Positions 39,262 through 51,716 are shown, counted from the first letter of the stretch. The stretch is DNA of 64,000 nt from Desulfovibrio porci (GCF_009696265.1 NZ_VUMH01000002.1:124001-188000); one strand, 5' to 3'. Numbers and translations are program-made. The notes: generated by a model from the letters alone, not told the origin.

Positions 39262-40754
39262 TGGACGCTTTCCCGGTGGAAGTGGAGGTGGATTACGTCC
39301 GCCAGGGCCTGCCGGGCTTCAGTCTGGTGGGACTGGCCGAGACCGAGGTGCGCGAGGCCAGGGACCGTGTTTTCGCCGCGCTCCGGGCCTGCAATTTCCG
39401 GCTGCCGCCGGCGCGGATCACCGTCAATCTGGCCCCGGCCGGACAGCGCAAGGCGGGCACCGGCTATGATCTTCCCCTGGCCGTGGGCCTGCTGGCCGCC
39501 GCCGGTCTGATTCCGCCGGACAAACTGTCCGGCCTTTTCTTTACGGGCGAACTTTCGCTGACCGGAAGCCTCAAACCCGTGCGCGGCGTCTTGCCCCTGG
39601 CCATTCTGGCCCGTCGGCACGAGGCCGCCGGTCTGGTGACGCCGCCGGGCAATGCGGCGGAAGCCGCCGTGGTGCCCGGTCTGCCGGTGTATGCCCCACG
39701 CGACCTGGCCCAGTGCGCGGCCTTTCTGGCGGGAGCCGAGGCCCTGGAAGCCCGGCGGCCGGACGAAACCGTCGCGTCGTCCGTCGCCTTGCCGGACTTC
39801 GCGGAGGTCAAAGGCCAGCAGGCCGCCAAGCGCGCCCTGGAAATAGCCGCCGCCGGAGGGCACAATCTGCTGATGATCGGGCCGCCGGGCAGCGGCAAAA
39901 CCATGTTGGCCCAGCGTCTGCCCGGCATTCTGCCGCCCCTTTCCTTTGAAGAAGCTCTGGAAGTCACCAAGATTTACAGCGTGGCGGGCCATCTGCCACC
40001 GGAAAGCGGGCTGGTTTCGGCGCGGCCGTTCCGCTCCCCGCACCATACCGTATCGGACGTGGCGCTGGTGGGCGGCGGCAGACAGCCACGCCCCGGCGAG
40101 GTCAGTCTGGCCCATCGCGGCGTGCTTTTTCTGGACGAATTGCCGGAATATAGCAAAGCCGCCCTGGAGGCCTTGCGCCAGCCGCTGGAAGACGGCGTGG
40201 TGACCGTGGCCCGCGCGGCCCGCAGCGTCACCTACCCGGCGGCCTGCATGCTGGTGGCGGCCATGAATCCCTGTCCCTGCGGCTATCACGGCGATCCCGC
40301 GCATGCCTGCACCTGCCGGGCAGAGCAACTGGCCCGCTATCGCAACAAACTTTCCGGCCCGCTGCTGGACCGCATTGATCTGCACGTGGAAGTGCCTGCC
40401 GTGCCCTATGCGGATCTGCGCGCCGCAACGGGCGGCATCTCTTCGGCTGAGATGCGGGCGCGCGTGCTGGCCGCGAGGGCCGTGCAGGAGGAGCGCTTCG
40501 CCGGGCTCGCCATCCGCTGCAATGCGGAGCTTTCCGGCGGTCCGCTGGAGCGGCATTGCGCTCTGGACGCCGCCGGGCACGGGCTGATGGAGGCGGTCAT
40601 GCACCGTCTGGGGCTTTCCGCGCGGGCATACACCCGTGTGCTGCGTCTGGCCCGGACCATTGCGGACCTGGCGGGCGTTGAAAGCATCCGCCAGGAACAT
40701 CTGGCCGAAGCCGTGGCCCTGCGGGTGCTGGACCGCGGCGTTGCGGAACGTTGA
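39225..40754 (+). CDS. comM: ComM/YifB-family AAA+ ATPase
   Basis: Hexameric helicase that promotes branch migration during natural transformation and recombination; related to Mg-chelatase subunits. An N-terminal Lon-like domain (GLPGFSLVGLAETEVREARDRV) comes first. Walker A is GPPGSGKT (219-226), Walker B is GVLFLDELPEY, and the zinc-type cysteines lie in NPCPCGYHGDPAHACTC. The C-terminal sensor segment is RVLRLARTIADL. ATG 39225 gives 509 aa, the usual length, and starts MVIRLYSGGLEGVDAFPVEVE-like as expected for the family; an upstream GTG at 39213 adds four residues. Confidence 0.92.
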   Translation: MVIRLYSGGLEGVDAFPVEVEVDYVRQGLPGFSLVGLAETEVREARDRVFAALRACNFRLPPARITVNLAPAGQRKAGTGYDLPLAVGLLAAAGLIPPDKLSGLFFTGELSLTGSLKPVRGVLPLAILARRHEAAGLVTPPGNAAEAAVVPGLPVYAPRDLAQCAAFLAGAEALEARRPDETVASSVALPDFAEVKGQQAAKRALEIAAAGGHNLLMIGPPGSGKTMLAQRLPGILPPLSFEEALEVTKIYSVAGHLPPESGLVSARPFRSPHHTVSDVALVGGGRQPRPGEVSLAHRGVLFLDELPEYSKAALEALRQPLEDGVVTVARAARSVTYPAACMLVAAMNPCPCGYHGDPAHACTCRAEQLARYRNKLSGPLLDRIDLHVEVPAVPYADLRAATGGISSAEMRARVLAARAVQEERFAGLAIRCNAELSGGPLERHCALDAAGHGLMEAVMHRLGLSARAYTRVLRLARTIADLAGVESIRQEHLAEAVALRVLDRGVAER

Positions 40755-40780
40755 CGGCTGCTGTCTGTTGCCTGGAAAAT

Positions 40781-40822
40781 GTCGAAAGAAGCCCGGCGCG
40801 TCAGCGCCGGGCTTCTTTCGAC
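40781..40822. terminator. Bidirectional terminator between comM and the HPt gene
   Basis: Perfect 19-bp stem (40781-40799 with 40804-40822) with a GTCA loop between convergent genes. It includes CTTCTTTC on the + side. Confidence 0.75.
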
Positions 40823-40852
40823 CGAAATTCTCATGTCGCGCGCAAGAATGCG

Positions 40853-41191
40853 CTACTGGGACATGAAGGCCGACATGGTCACCAGCGTATCCGTCACGGC
40901 GGAATCGAAGCGGTTCATGGCCGGGCCGGTGTCCGCGCCGGCCTTGATGGCCATTTCCAGCTCCAGCGCGGCGGCGGCCAGAGCCTTGGCCCCCAGATTG
41001 GCGGCCGCGCCCTTGGTGCTGTGCACCAGCTGGCGGGCTGTTTCCGTATCGCCGTTTTGCAGGGCCTGTTCCACTTTGGCAGGGCTGTCCCGCTCCGTTT
41101 CAATGAATTTTCCCAACAATTTGACGTAGAGTTCACGTTTGTTGAGCACGCGGGCAATGGCTTCCTTCCAGTCCAGAACTTCCTCGCTCAT
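40853..41191 (-). CDS. Histidine phosphotransfer (HPt) domain protein
   Basis: Free-standing 112-aa four-helix HPt protein that relays phosphate between response regulators. The phosphoacceptor is His57 in ARQLVHSTKGAAANLGA. The rest is amphipathic helix, with no other domain. No kinase or receiver gene is adjacent, so its partners lie elsewhere. It stands alone between convergent comM and a 200-bp upstream gap that holds an 11-bp inverted repeat. Confidence 0.88.
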   Translation of the reverse strand: MSEEVLDWKEAIARVLNKRELYVKLLGKFIETERDSPAKVEQALQNGDTETARQLVHSTKGAAANLGAKALAAAALELEMAIKAGADTGPAMNRFDSAVTDTLVTMSAFMSQ

Positions 41192-41357
41192 ATCGTCCTT
41201 CTTGACGTGGTTTGGTAGAAAACAGATGTCATGCTCAAGAATGATGCCAGCAAGGCCGGTTCATGACAAGGCATTTATGCCGGTACAGGTGGATCATGCC
41301 GGAACGGTTCAGGGGCGCTGCTTATCCGCGTTTTTCCTGCGCCACGCGGGCAGGGCA

Positions 41358-41386
41358 GCCATTGAAAACAGAAGATTTTCAATGGC
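41358..41386. promoter_or_regulatory. 11-bp inverted repeat between HPt and amidohydrolase genes
   Basis: GCCATTGAAAA (41358-41368) and TTTTCAATGGC (41376-41386) form a perfect stem with a 7-nt loop just past the amidohydrolase stop. There is no T-run on the minus strand. It may be a weak terminator or an operator for the HPt gene. Confidence 0.4.
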
Positions 41387-41394
41387 AACTTGCT

Positions 41395-42609
41395 TTAATA
41401 GGTCAGCATTTCCGGCAGGATGCAGAAGGCCGCAGGACCGCCCGGCGTCAGGCGTCCTGCCCCGGCGTCGCTCAGGCCCAGAGCCGCCGCGCCGTTGACC
41501 GTGAGCAGGCGTACCAGAGCCTCGGGCGGCACATCCAGGCTTTCACGCAGGTAGACGGCTTCCTGGCGCACATCCAGGTCGGTATTGGAGGTCAGGCCGT
41601 CCGTGCCCAGGCAGAGCAGGCCGCCGTTTTCCATCAGAGCGCGCACTGGCGGTGTGCCCACGCCCAGATTGCGGTTGGAACGCGGGCAAAGACAGAGGGC
41701 GGTGCCCCCGGCGGCCAGCACTTCCACCTCCTGGGCGTCCAGCTGGACGCCGTGCACGGCCAGCGTGCCCGGTCCGAGCAGGCCGAGGCTGGCGGCGTAG
41801 GCCAGGGGCCGCATGCCCGGAGGCCGCCAGCCCTCGGGGAGCACCGTGCCCGCGTAGCAGTCGTACAGGGGGCCGTCGCCGCTGATCAGCAATTGGTTTT
41901 CTTCCGGCGATTCCGCCAGATGGAAACTGAAAACGGTATTGTTGCGGGAGCAGTGTTCCCGCGCGGCGCGCAGCACTTCCGGTGCGGTGGAGTAGAGGGC
42001 GTGTCCGGCCGGGGCGCAACGTCCGGCCAGGTCCGGGTCTGCCGCCAGCTCTTCGCGGCAACGCGGCGGCCAGGGGCGTTCGTCGTCAATGAAGGGCGGG
42101 CCGAAGCCGAACCATTCACAGAAATGGCTGACTCCCAGTCCGGCGGCGCGGCAGGCCCGGTCCACGAGAGTCAGCGCGCCGCGCAGGGTGCCGCCCACGT
42201 CGCCCACGTGCAGGGCTCCGGAGGCGGCCAGGCTTTCGCAGGCGTTTTCGGCGGCCGCAGCCACTTCAGCGGCCGAGGCCGTGCCCAGTTGAGGGATCAT
42301 GCTGGCGAGCCAGGCCGTGAAGCCCTTGCCCCAGAGCGTGCGCCCGGCCAGCCAGGAAAGCTGGATGTGGGCATGGGCGTTGACGCAGGCCGGGATCAGG
42401 CAGACCGGCCCCACGTCGCGCACCCGCGTGCCGGCGGGCAGACGGGCGTTCTTCCAGGGCAGCACATCCTCCACAAGGCCGTCGCGCACCAGCAGCACGG
42501 CATTGTCGATCTTTTTCAGGGCCGCGAAAAGCCGCGCGCCCCGCGCCGGGCTTTCTCCGCTCAGCGGCACGATGGTTCTGGCCCGGATGGCCAGGACGGA
42601 GGCGGGCAT
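41395..42609 (-). CDS. Amidohydrolase of the cytosine deaminase / aminofutalosine deaminase-like group
   Basis: Metal-dependent deaminase of 404 aa. Metal ligands: HxH in NAHAHIQLSWL, His in FSFHLAES, His in LAVHGVQL and Asp in CLGTDGLTSN. An N-terminal beta-sandwich (ARTIVPLSGESP, VEDVLPW) is typical of COG0402 proteins. The family includes MTA/SAH and aminodeoxyfutalosine deaminases. Because many Desulfovibrio use the futalosine menaquinone route, that role is plausible, but no other mqn gene is in this window. It starts 12 bp after the YitT gene on the same strand. Confidence 0.75.
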   Translation of the reverse strand: MPASVLAIRARTIVPLSGESPARGARLFAALKKIDNAVLLVRDGLVEDVLPWKNARLPAGTRVRDVGPVCLIPACVNAHAHIQLSWLAGRTLWGKGFTAWLASMIPQLGTASAAEVAAAAENACESLAASGALHVGDVGGTLRGALTLVDRACRAAGLGVSHFCEWFGFGPPFIDDERPWPPRCREELAADPDLAGRCAPAGHALYSTAPEVLRAAREHCSRNNTVFSFHLAESPEENQLLISGDGPLYDCYAGTVLPEGWRPPGMRPLAYAASLGLLGPGTLAVHGVQLDAQEVEVLAAGGTALCLCPRSNRNLGVGTPPVRALMENGGLLCLGTDGLTSNTDLDVRQEAVYLRESLDVPPEALVRLLTVNGAAALGLSDAGAGRLTPGGPAAFCILPEMLTY

Positions 42610-42621
42610 GTCCGGCCCCCG

Positions 42622-43488
42622 TCAGCGGCTCCGGCGGGCGAACTGTCCGCCGGACACGTAAAAGGTGTTCTCCACAATGAAGAGCGCGTGGGAATCAATG
42701 GCATAGACCAGGTTTTCCAGGCGCTTGAGGGCGACGTTGTTGGTGACGGTGAGCAGTATTTCGCGGTCCGAGCCGGAGTAGGCCCCCTTGCCGCGCAGCA
42801 TGGTGGCGCCGAAGCGTTCGGTGACCAGAATGGCCTCGCTGATTTCTTCGCCGTGGTCGGAAATGATCATCACCAGCTTGCGCCGGTTGAACATGCCCAG
42901 CACATATTCCAGGGCGTTGGAGGAGATGAACATCATCAGCATGGAGGCCACGATGAGGTCCAGAGAAAGGCGGAACGCGCCGAGCAGGAACAGCAGGACG
43001 TTGAAAATGAAGTTGAACTGGCCGATGGGGATGCTCCAGCGCTCCTTGAGCAGCACGGCGATAATGTCCGTGCCGCCGCCGCTGCCCAGGGTGCGCAGCA
43101 TGATGCCCCCGGCCGCGCCGTGCAGCACGCCGCCCACCACGGCGGCGTAGACCTCGGTGGAAAGGGGAATCTGAAAGGTGATGAACATCCCGAAAACAGT
43201 GGTGCAGAGCGTGCCGTAGGCCGTGTAGAGCAGAAAACGCCGTCCCACGAAGAACCAGCCGCCGATGTAGATGGGCAGGCAGACCAGCATGTACCAGAAC
43301 AGGGGCGTGAGCGTGCCGGTCCAGTAGGCGATGAGCAGGGCCACGCCCATGACGCCCCCGGCCAGGAAGTCATGGGGCGCGGCCACGCTCTGGATGCAGA
43401 CGGTCATCAGGAGCGAACCCAGCGTCATCAGGAACAGGTTCCACCAGACCGATTCGGCCAGTTTTTGATTATAGGTATAGAGCTTCAT
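42622..43488 (-). CDS. YitT family membrane protein (DUF161/DUF2179)
   Basis: 288-aa protein with five to six membrane helices: SVWWNLFLMTLGSLLMTV, FLAGGVMGVALLIAYWTG, GGVLHGAAGGIMLRTLGSGGGTDIIAV. A cytosolic C-terminal domain is about residues 200-275 (RKLVMIISDHGEEISEAILVTERFGATMLRGKGAYSG), which is the DUF2179 ligand-binding-like fold. Transport function is assumed for the family but not proven. It lies 7 bp after the TauE/SafE gene, so they are likely cotranscribed. Confidence 0.9.
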   Translation of the reverse strand: MKLYTYNQKLAESVWWNLFLMTLGSLLMTVCIQSVAAPHDFLAGGVMGVALLIAYWTGTLTPLFWYMLVCLPIYIGGWFFVGRRFLLYTAYGTLCTTVFGMFITFQIPLSTEVYAAVVGGVLHGAAGGIMLRTLGSGGGTDIIAVLLKERWSIPIGQFNFIFNVLLFLLGAFRLSLDLIVASMLMMFISSNALEYVLGMFNRRKLVMIISDHGEEISEAILVTERFGATMLRGKGAYSGSDREILLTVTNNVALKRLENLVYAIDSHALFIVENTFYVSGGQFARRSR

Positions 43489-43495
43489 ACATCTA

Positions 43496-44293
43496 TTACA
43501 GGATGCTCCACAGCATTTTCAGGGCCACGAGGATCAGAAAAACCGCGAAGCCGCGCTTGAGTTTGGCGGTGGGCAGGGAGTGGGACAGTCTGGCCCCCAG
43601 AGGCGCGGTGAGAAAGCTGGCCACGGCCAGACCGAGCAGGGCCCAGAGATTCACGAAGCCCAGGGAAAGGGCGGGCAGGTCGGGACGTCCCCAACCGCCG
43701 ATGATGTAGCCCAGGGTGCCCGCCACGGCAATGGGAAAACCAATGGCCGCCGAGGTGCCCACGGCGTGGTGCAGAGGCACGTTGCAGAAGCTCATAAAGG
43801 GCACGGAGAGGGTGCCGCCGCCGATGCCCACAAAGCTGGACACCAGCCCGATGACCCCGCCCGCGCCCGCGGTGCCCAGCGCGCCGGGCATGTCGCGGCT
43901 GGCCGGGGGCCGGTAGTTGGAAAGCATCTGGACGGAAACCACGAGCAGGAAACAGATGAAGAAGATCTTCAGGAACATGGTGGGCATGTGCGTGGCCACC
44001 AGACCGCCCGCAAACGTGCCTATCAGAATGCCGGGCGTGATGTTGCGGAAGATGTCCCAGTGCACGGCGCCGCGCGCGTTATGGGCGCGCGCGCTGGAAA
44101 CGGAGGTGATCATGATGCTGGCCAGCGACGTGCCCAGCGCCATCTGCTGGACGTACTGGGGCGGTATGCCTTGGCCGGGAAAAATGGCCACCAGCATGGG
44201 CACAATGACGATGCCGCCGCCCACGCCCAGCAGACCGGCCAGAACACCGGCTATCGCGCCGCAGCAAAGATAGACCAAGAGAGAAATAACCAT
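43496..44293 (-). CDS. TauE/SafE-family anion exporter
   Basis: 265-aa protein with about eight membrane segments and the duplicated TauE motif: GAIAGVLAGLLGVGGGIVIVPML in the first half and GGVIGLVSSFVGIGGGTLSVPFM in the second. Members export sulfite, sulfoacetate or related organosulfonates, which would suit a sulfur-metabolising organism. ATG 44293 is preferred because AGGAG sits 8 bp upstream and the protein then begins in the first helix. First gene of the TauE-YitT-amidohydrolase run. Confidence 0.88.
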   Translation of the reverse strand: MVISLLVYLCCGAIAGVLAGLLGVGGGIVIVPMLVAIFPGQGIPPQYVQQMALGTSLASIMITSVSSARAHNARGAVHWDIFRNITPGILIGTFAGGLVATHMPTMFLKIFFICFLLVVSVQMLSNYRPPASRDMPGALGTAGAGGVIGLVSSFVGIGGGTLSVPFMSFCNVPLHHAVGTSAAIGFPIAVAGTLGYIIGGWGRPDLPALSLGFVNLWALLGLAVASFLTAPLGARLSHSLPTAKLKRGFAVFLILVALKMLWSIL

Positions 44294-44364
44294 GCGGAAT
44301 CTCCTGAAAAAATGTGAAACTCTGTGATCAAAAGCCGCCGCATCGCGGCGTTCTCCAGAATCTG

Positions 44365-44396
44365 CCGTTTTTGAAAGTGCGCCAATGCAAAAACGG
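44365..44396. terminator. Hairpin downstream of mobB
   Basis: CCGTTTTTG (44365-44373) and CAAAAACGG (44388-44396) form a 9-bp stem 145 bp after the mobB stop. It is a possible terminator, with no extra T-run. Confidence 0.35.
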
Positions 44397-44540
44397 GGCT
44401 GTCTGCGGGTTTCCTTGTTCTCGGATGTGCGCAGCGGAATCTCCGTCGACGATGTCCGCAAGCCCTGAGGCTACGGGCACGGCCCTATGCTCGCCTTCGG
44501 TCGCTCGCGCACCCGCCGGAGCATTTTAACACGTTCACTC

Positions 44541-45260
44541 TCAACGCGCGCGCTGCTTCAAGACTATTTCCACTGTGCCGGCGGTCATGCCCTTGAGGGG
44601 CGCGAGCATGCCGCGCAGTCCGCCCTCCAGCATTTGGGCCGTAAAGGCGTTGAGCGGCACTTCCTGGCCGTTGACCCTCAGGCTGAGCGAGGAGGGCGTC
44701 AGGGCCAGACAATCTCCGGGCGTGGCCGCATCCGCCAGAATATCCCTGGTCAGGTCCGCGCAGTTTTCCCGCCCGCAGAGGCCACAGTCCAGGCCGCCCA
44801 GCACAAAGGCCTTGGCGTCGGCCAGACGGGCCAGTTCGTCCAGGGAATTTTCATCAAAGGCGGGCAGCGGCGGCAGGCCAATCGGTCCGAATGTGCCCAC
44901 AGCCAGCTCCGGAGCGAGCATGGGGGCCTCCAGCACGTCGCGCAGGCAGAGCACGCGCGGCAGAAAAGTGAGGTTCTTGCCGCCCTCCACCAGCACAATA
45001 TCCGCCGGAAGCCGGGTAAACAGGTCCATAAAACCGATCTTGCCGGACCAGAAAATGGCGGCGTCATCTTCTCCCAGCGCGGCCACCGGGCGGCCCGGAG
45101 CGCTGAGCTTGCTGGTGTCGCGGCCCGGCAGATCCAGGCCGTGGTGGGTGCATTTAATGACGGCGACCTTGCGGCCCAAGCCCTCCAGGGCCGTGGCCAG
45201 CAGTCCCGTGAGCGTGGTCTTGCCGGAATTCTTGAAGCCGGTGATGCCGATGGCCCGCAT
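44541..45260 (-). CDS. mobB: MobB-type GTPase with a C-terminal cysteine motif
   Basis: Residues 1-155 are MobB-like: Walker A GFKNSGKTT, CTHHGLDLPGRDTSKL and LVEGGKN. MobB helps convert molybdopterin to the guanine dinucleotide cofactor used by formate dehydrogenases and similar enzymes. The C-terminal part has C159-GL-C162-GREN-C167, which looks like an iron-sulfur or zinc knuckle, followed by a domain ending VPLNAFTAQMLEGGLRGMLAPLKG. At 239 aa it is longer than plain MobB (about 170). GGAGG lies 6 bp before the ATG. Confidence 0.85.
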   Translation of the reverse strand: MRAIGITGFKNSGKTTLTGLLATALEGLGRKVAVIKCTHHGLDLPGRDTSKLSAPGRPVAALGEDDAAIFWSGKIGFMDLFTRLPADIVLVEGGKNLTFLPRVLCLRDVLEAPMLAPELAVGTFGPIGLPPLPAFDENSLDELARLADAKAFVLGGLDCGLCGRENCADLTRDILADAATPGDCLALTPSSLSLRVNGQEVPLNAFTAQMLEGGLRGMLAPLKGMTAGTVEIVLKQRAR

Positions 45261-45678
45261 GGGCTTCCTCCGATGCTGCTGTGGATGCGGCGTAATTTAC
45301 GCGGTCAGGGTTTTTCAGTTTGCGGACGCCTTCGGGCGCGCGCAACGGCAGTGCTTGCCGCAGTCCGGGAGCATAATTTTTTCGAAACTAGACAATGCCT
45401 TGGGCCGCGTCAACAGGCTTTATTGGAAGAAGAGCCGGAGACATTGCCGCAGGTTCTTCGAGGCTGTGGGTTTTTGTCGGCAGCCTCCATACTCCGCGAA
45501 CAGCCGGGATTTACTCCCGCCGTAACTGAGCGGACTTTGTGCCTTTCCGCCCGGCGAGTTTTCTTGAAAACGAGCCGAAGGCGGCGCAAACACCGGGAAG
45601 CGGGGTTTGTCATCAATCAAAAAGAGCCGGAGGCAATGCCTCCGGCTCTTTTGGTTCTTTATTTCATGCCGGCGACCG
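45261..45678. repeat. Intergenic region with dispersed repeat copy 2 and atpC terminator
   Basis: 418 bp without a gene. 45427-45458 is a degenerate copy of the atpC terminator hairpin at 45617-45659 (shared AGAGCCGGAG, ATGCC-like and GGTTCTT blocks). Between them about 160 bp (45459-45618) are related to 2700-2859: 45544-45615 match 2784-2855 at 67 of 72 positions. The arrangement, element between two copies of the local terminator, is the same as at 2667-2892. Confidence 0.65.
45620..45652 (-). terminator. Terminator of the ATP synthase operon
   Basis: 15-bp perfect stem (45620-45634 with 45638-45652) with a 3-nt loop. The minus-strand transcript continues into a T-run, 27 bp past the atpC stop. 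Confidence 0.85.
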
Positions 45679-46080
45679 TCAGCGCAACTGCGCCACCTGC
45701 AGGCGCGTGACCGCGCGTTGCAGGGCAGCCTCGGCCCGCGTCTGATCCACGCTCTCGTCATGGGCGGCGAGGCGTTTTTCAGCCCGCTCCTTGGCGGCCT
45801 GGGCTCTGGCGGCGTCAATGTCGCCGGCCAGTTCGGCGGATTCGGCAAGCACGCTCAGCACGTTGTTGTTCACGTCGGCAAAGCCGCCGGAAATGAAGAC
45901 GTTCTCATCCTTGCCGTTGACCCGGTAGCGCAGATCGCCGATTTTCAGGGCCGAAAGCAGGGAGACGTGCTGCGGCAGCACACCGAATTCGCCTTCCACT
46001 CCGGGGCAGACAACCATTTCCACCTCGGCGCTGACCACGGTTTTGTCCGGCGTCACCACTTCCAGTTGCAGCGTGCCCAT
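45679..46080 (-). CDS. atpC: ATP synthase epsilon subunit
   Basis: Regulatory subunit of F1 on the central stalk. 133 aa. The N-terminal beta-sandwich has LQLEVVTPDKTVVSAEVEMVVCPGVEGEFGVLPQHVSLLSAL, then GGFADVNNNVLSVLAE, and a C-terminal helical hairpin rich in Ala and Arg. Last gene of the operon, 34 bp after atpD, followed by a strong terminator. Confidence 0.95.
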   Translation of the reverse strand: MGTLQLEVVTPDKTVVSAEVEMVVCPGVEGEFGVLPQHVSLLSALKIGDLRYRVNGKDENVFISGGFADVNNNVLSVLAESAELAGDIDAARAQAAKERAEKRLAAHDESVDQTRAEAALQRAVTRLQVAQLR

Positions 46081-46114
46081 ACTGACTCCTTAGCTTCCCT
46101 GACTCGCGACGGGA

Positions 46115-48431
<2,317 letters not shown>

Positions 48432-48454
48432 GTCAGGTCTCCCGTTTGGCGGCC

Positions 48455-49966
<1,512 letters not shown>

Positions 49967-50518
49967 CTATTCACCCCTCTTGAAAGTCTCCCGCAGGATC
50001 CCCAATTGCGCGCGCAGACTTGCGTCCAGCACCCGATCTCCCATGTTGAGCACCATACCCCCAAGGATGTCTTTGTCCACGGCGAAGGTCAGCTCAATGT
50101 CGGCGCCGCTTTTTTCCTGCAGCGCGGCCTTGAGCTCAGCCTGTTTGGCGGCGGAAAGTTTCACGGCGGTGGTCAGCCGTCCGCGGATTACGCCTTTGGC
50201 CTCATCCAGCAGCTTGCCGTACCAGTTGGCGATCTCGCGCAGGAAGGCCAGGCGTTCCTTGTCGGCTAACAGGAAACAGAAATTGCGCATGATCCGGTCG
50301 GCTTTGAGCTTGTCCAGCAATTTGCCCATGACCGCCTTTTTTTCATCCACGCTGATGACCGGACTTTTCAGCGTCATGTCCAGTCCCGGCGCGACGGCGA
50401 TCATTTCACCCAGGGCAGCGAGGCAATCCCCGTGCCGGGTGAGGGCGTCGTCCCCTTCCTTCCGGCCTAACGCGAATATCGCGTTGGCGTATCTGCGTGC
50501 AACCACGGTGTCAGTCAA
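49967..50518 (-). CDS. atpH: ATP synthase delta subunit
   Basis: Peripheral-stalk cap joining b subunits to F1. 183 aa: ARRYANAIFALGRKEGDD at the N-terminus and VDKDILGGMVLNMGDRVLDASLRAQL near the C-terminus, the family signature. The start codon is TTG (50518), inside the atpF stop (TTGA overlap), so translation is coupled to atpF. Confidence 0.92.
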   Translation of the reverse strand: MTDTVVARRYANAIFALGRKEGDDALTRHGDCLAALGEMIAVAPGLDMTLKSPVISVDEKKAVMGKLLDKLKADRIMRNFCFLLADKERLAFLREIANWYGKLLDEAKGVIRGRLTTAVKLSAAKQAELKAALQEKSGADIELTFAVDKDILGGMVLNMGDRVLDASLRAQLGILRETFKRGE

Positions 50519-51090
50519 TGGAGCACCACCTTGTTAAGGGAGTTGGCGATAAGTTTGTCGTGTTCAGCGGCGCCCAGCTTGTCGCGCAGAGCTTTTTCAG
50601 CCGCGTCCACGATTTCGTCGGCAAGGGCGGCGCGCACCTCGGCCAGCACGGAACGCCCTTCATTCTCGGCGGTGAGGCGGGCCTGCTCCACAATCTGGTC
50701 GGCCTGACGGCGCGCCTCTTCCATAATGCCCTGCTTGAGGTTCTCGGCCTGCGCCCGGCTTTCTTCCAGGATGGCCTTGCGCTCCTCATCCAGACGGGCG
50801 ATGCGCGCCTCCACGGCGGCCAGATGCTCTTTGGCCTTGGCCCGGCGTTCTTCCAGATCATCCAGGGTTTCCCGGATCATCTGGCGGCGCCCCTTGAAGA
50901 ATTTCTTGGCCAGCCCGCCCACGAAATACCAGAGGATGCCCGCGAAGATCACGAAGTTGAGCACGCGCCAGCCGAAATCGCCCCAGCGCGGCGCGGCGTG
51001 CCCGGCTTCAGCGGCGGCGGCTTCCGTGGCGATCACGGCAACGGCCAGCGCCAGCGGCAGGACAAACCCGAAGTGTTTCCATTTGCTCAA
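50515..51090 (-). CDS. atpF: ATP synthase b subunit
   Basis: Membrane anchor and peripheral stalk. 191 aa from TTG 51090, which has AGGGGGTG about 7 bp upstream. A hydrophobic N-terminus (FGFVLPLALAVAVIATEAAAA) resembles a signal peptide and is followed by a second hydrophobic segment (WRVLNFVIFAGILWYFVGG), then a long charged coiled coil rich in Glu, Arg and Ala. Two hydrophobic stretches instead of one are unusual for a plain b subunit. Confidence 0.9.
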   Translation of the reverse strand: MSKWKHFGFVLPLALAVAVIATEAAAAEAGHAAPRWGDFGWRVLNFVIFAGILWYFVGGLAKKFFKGRRQMIRETLDDLEERRAKAKEHLAAVEARIARLDEERKAILEESRAQAENLKQGIMEEARRQADQIVEQARLTAENEGRSVLAEVRAALADEIVDAAEKALRDKLGAAEHDKLIANSLNKVVLH

Positions 51091-51241
51091 AACACACCCC
51101 CTACGGTCTGAGAAATGATCCTGCGGAGCACCACAGTACCTTGTAAACATGCTGCCTTGCGGCTGCGGTTTGTCGGTCTTCACGGGACCGGCGGATGCGC
51201 CGTCTCCGCGGGAAGCCGGAAACCGCGGTAAAAACCGAAGC

Positions 51242-51661
51242 TCAGTTCTTGATAAGACGGTCGGCCAGGCGGGCGGAAAAATCGCTCACCTGATTGCGCA
51301 GCTCGCTCAGCGTGGCTTCGGCCTGCTCCCGCAGACTGCGGCGGGTGTCGGCCAAAATTTCACGGGCGCTCTTCTGGGCGGTGCCCACAATGCTCTGCTG
51401 TTCCGTCAGGCCGGCGTTGCGGCCTTCTTCGCGGGTGAGGCCGGCGTCCTGGCGGGCGCGGGCCAGTTCGGCTTCGTAGTTGGCGAGGCGTTCGGCGGCC
51501 TGGGATTCAAAATTGTCGGCTTCACCGGCAAGGTTGTCCATGACGCCGTTGCGTTTTTTGATAATGGTGCGGATAGGCCGGATCAGGAGGATATTGAGCA
51601 CAAAGATGGCGATAAAGAAGTTCACCAGCTGAAAAACCAGCGTGATATTGAGATCCAGCAT
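51242..51661 (-). CDS. atpF': ATP synthase b' subunit
   Basis: 139-aa second b-type subunit: short periplasmic start MLDLNITLVFQLVNFFIAIFVLNILLIRPI (single membrane helix with the conserved RPI), then a coiled coil that ends in SDFSARLADRLIKN. ATG 51661 has GGAGG 6 bp upstream; ATG 51667 is too close to it. First gene of the operon, so b and b' probably form a heterodimeric stalk. Subunits a and c are not in this window, consistent with a separate atpBE locus. Confidence 0.9.
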   Translation of the reverse strand: MLDLNITLVFQLVNFFIAIFVLNILLIRPIRTIIKKRNGVMDNLAGEADNFESQAAERLANYEAELARARQDAGLTREEGRNAGLTEQQSIVGTAQKSAREILADTRRSLREQAEATLSELRNQVSDFSARLADRLIKN

Positions 51662-51716
51662 GCCCATCCTCCCTAAGAAATGGCGGTGTGAAGGATTTGA
51701 TACATAAAGCCCTTGC

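Noticed and set aside
44470-44520. Partial resemblance of the mobB-tauE gap to the interior of the 601-bp element (GGGCCGTGCCCGT)
   Set aside because: Only about 13 bp are shared and the arms do not align further, so chance in high-GC DNA is likely.
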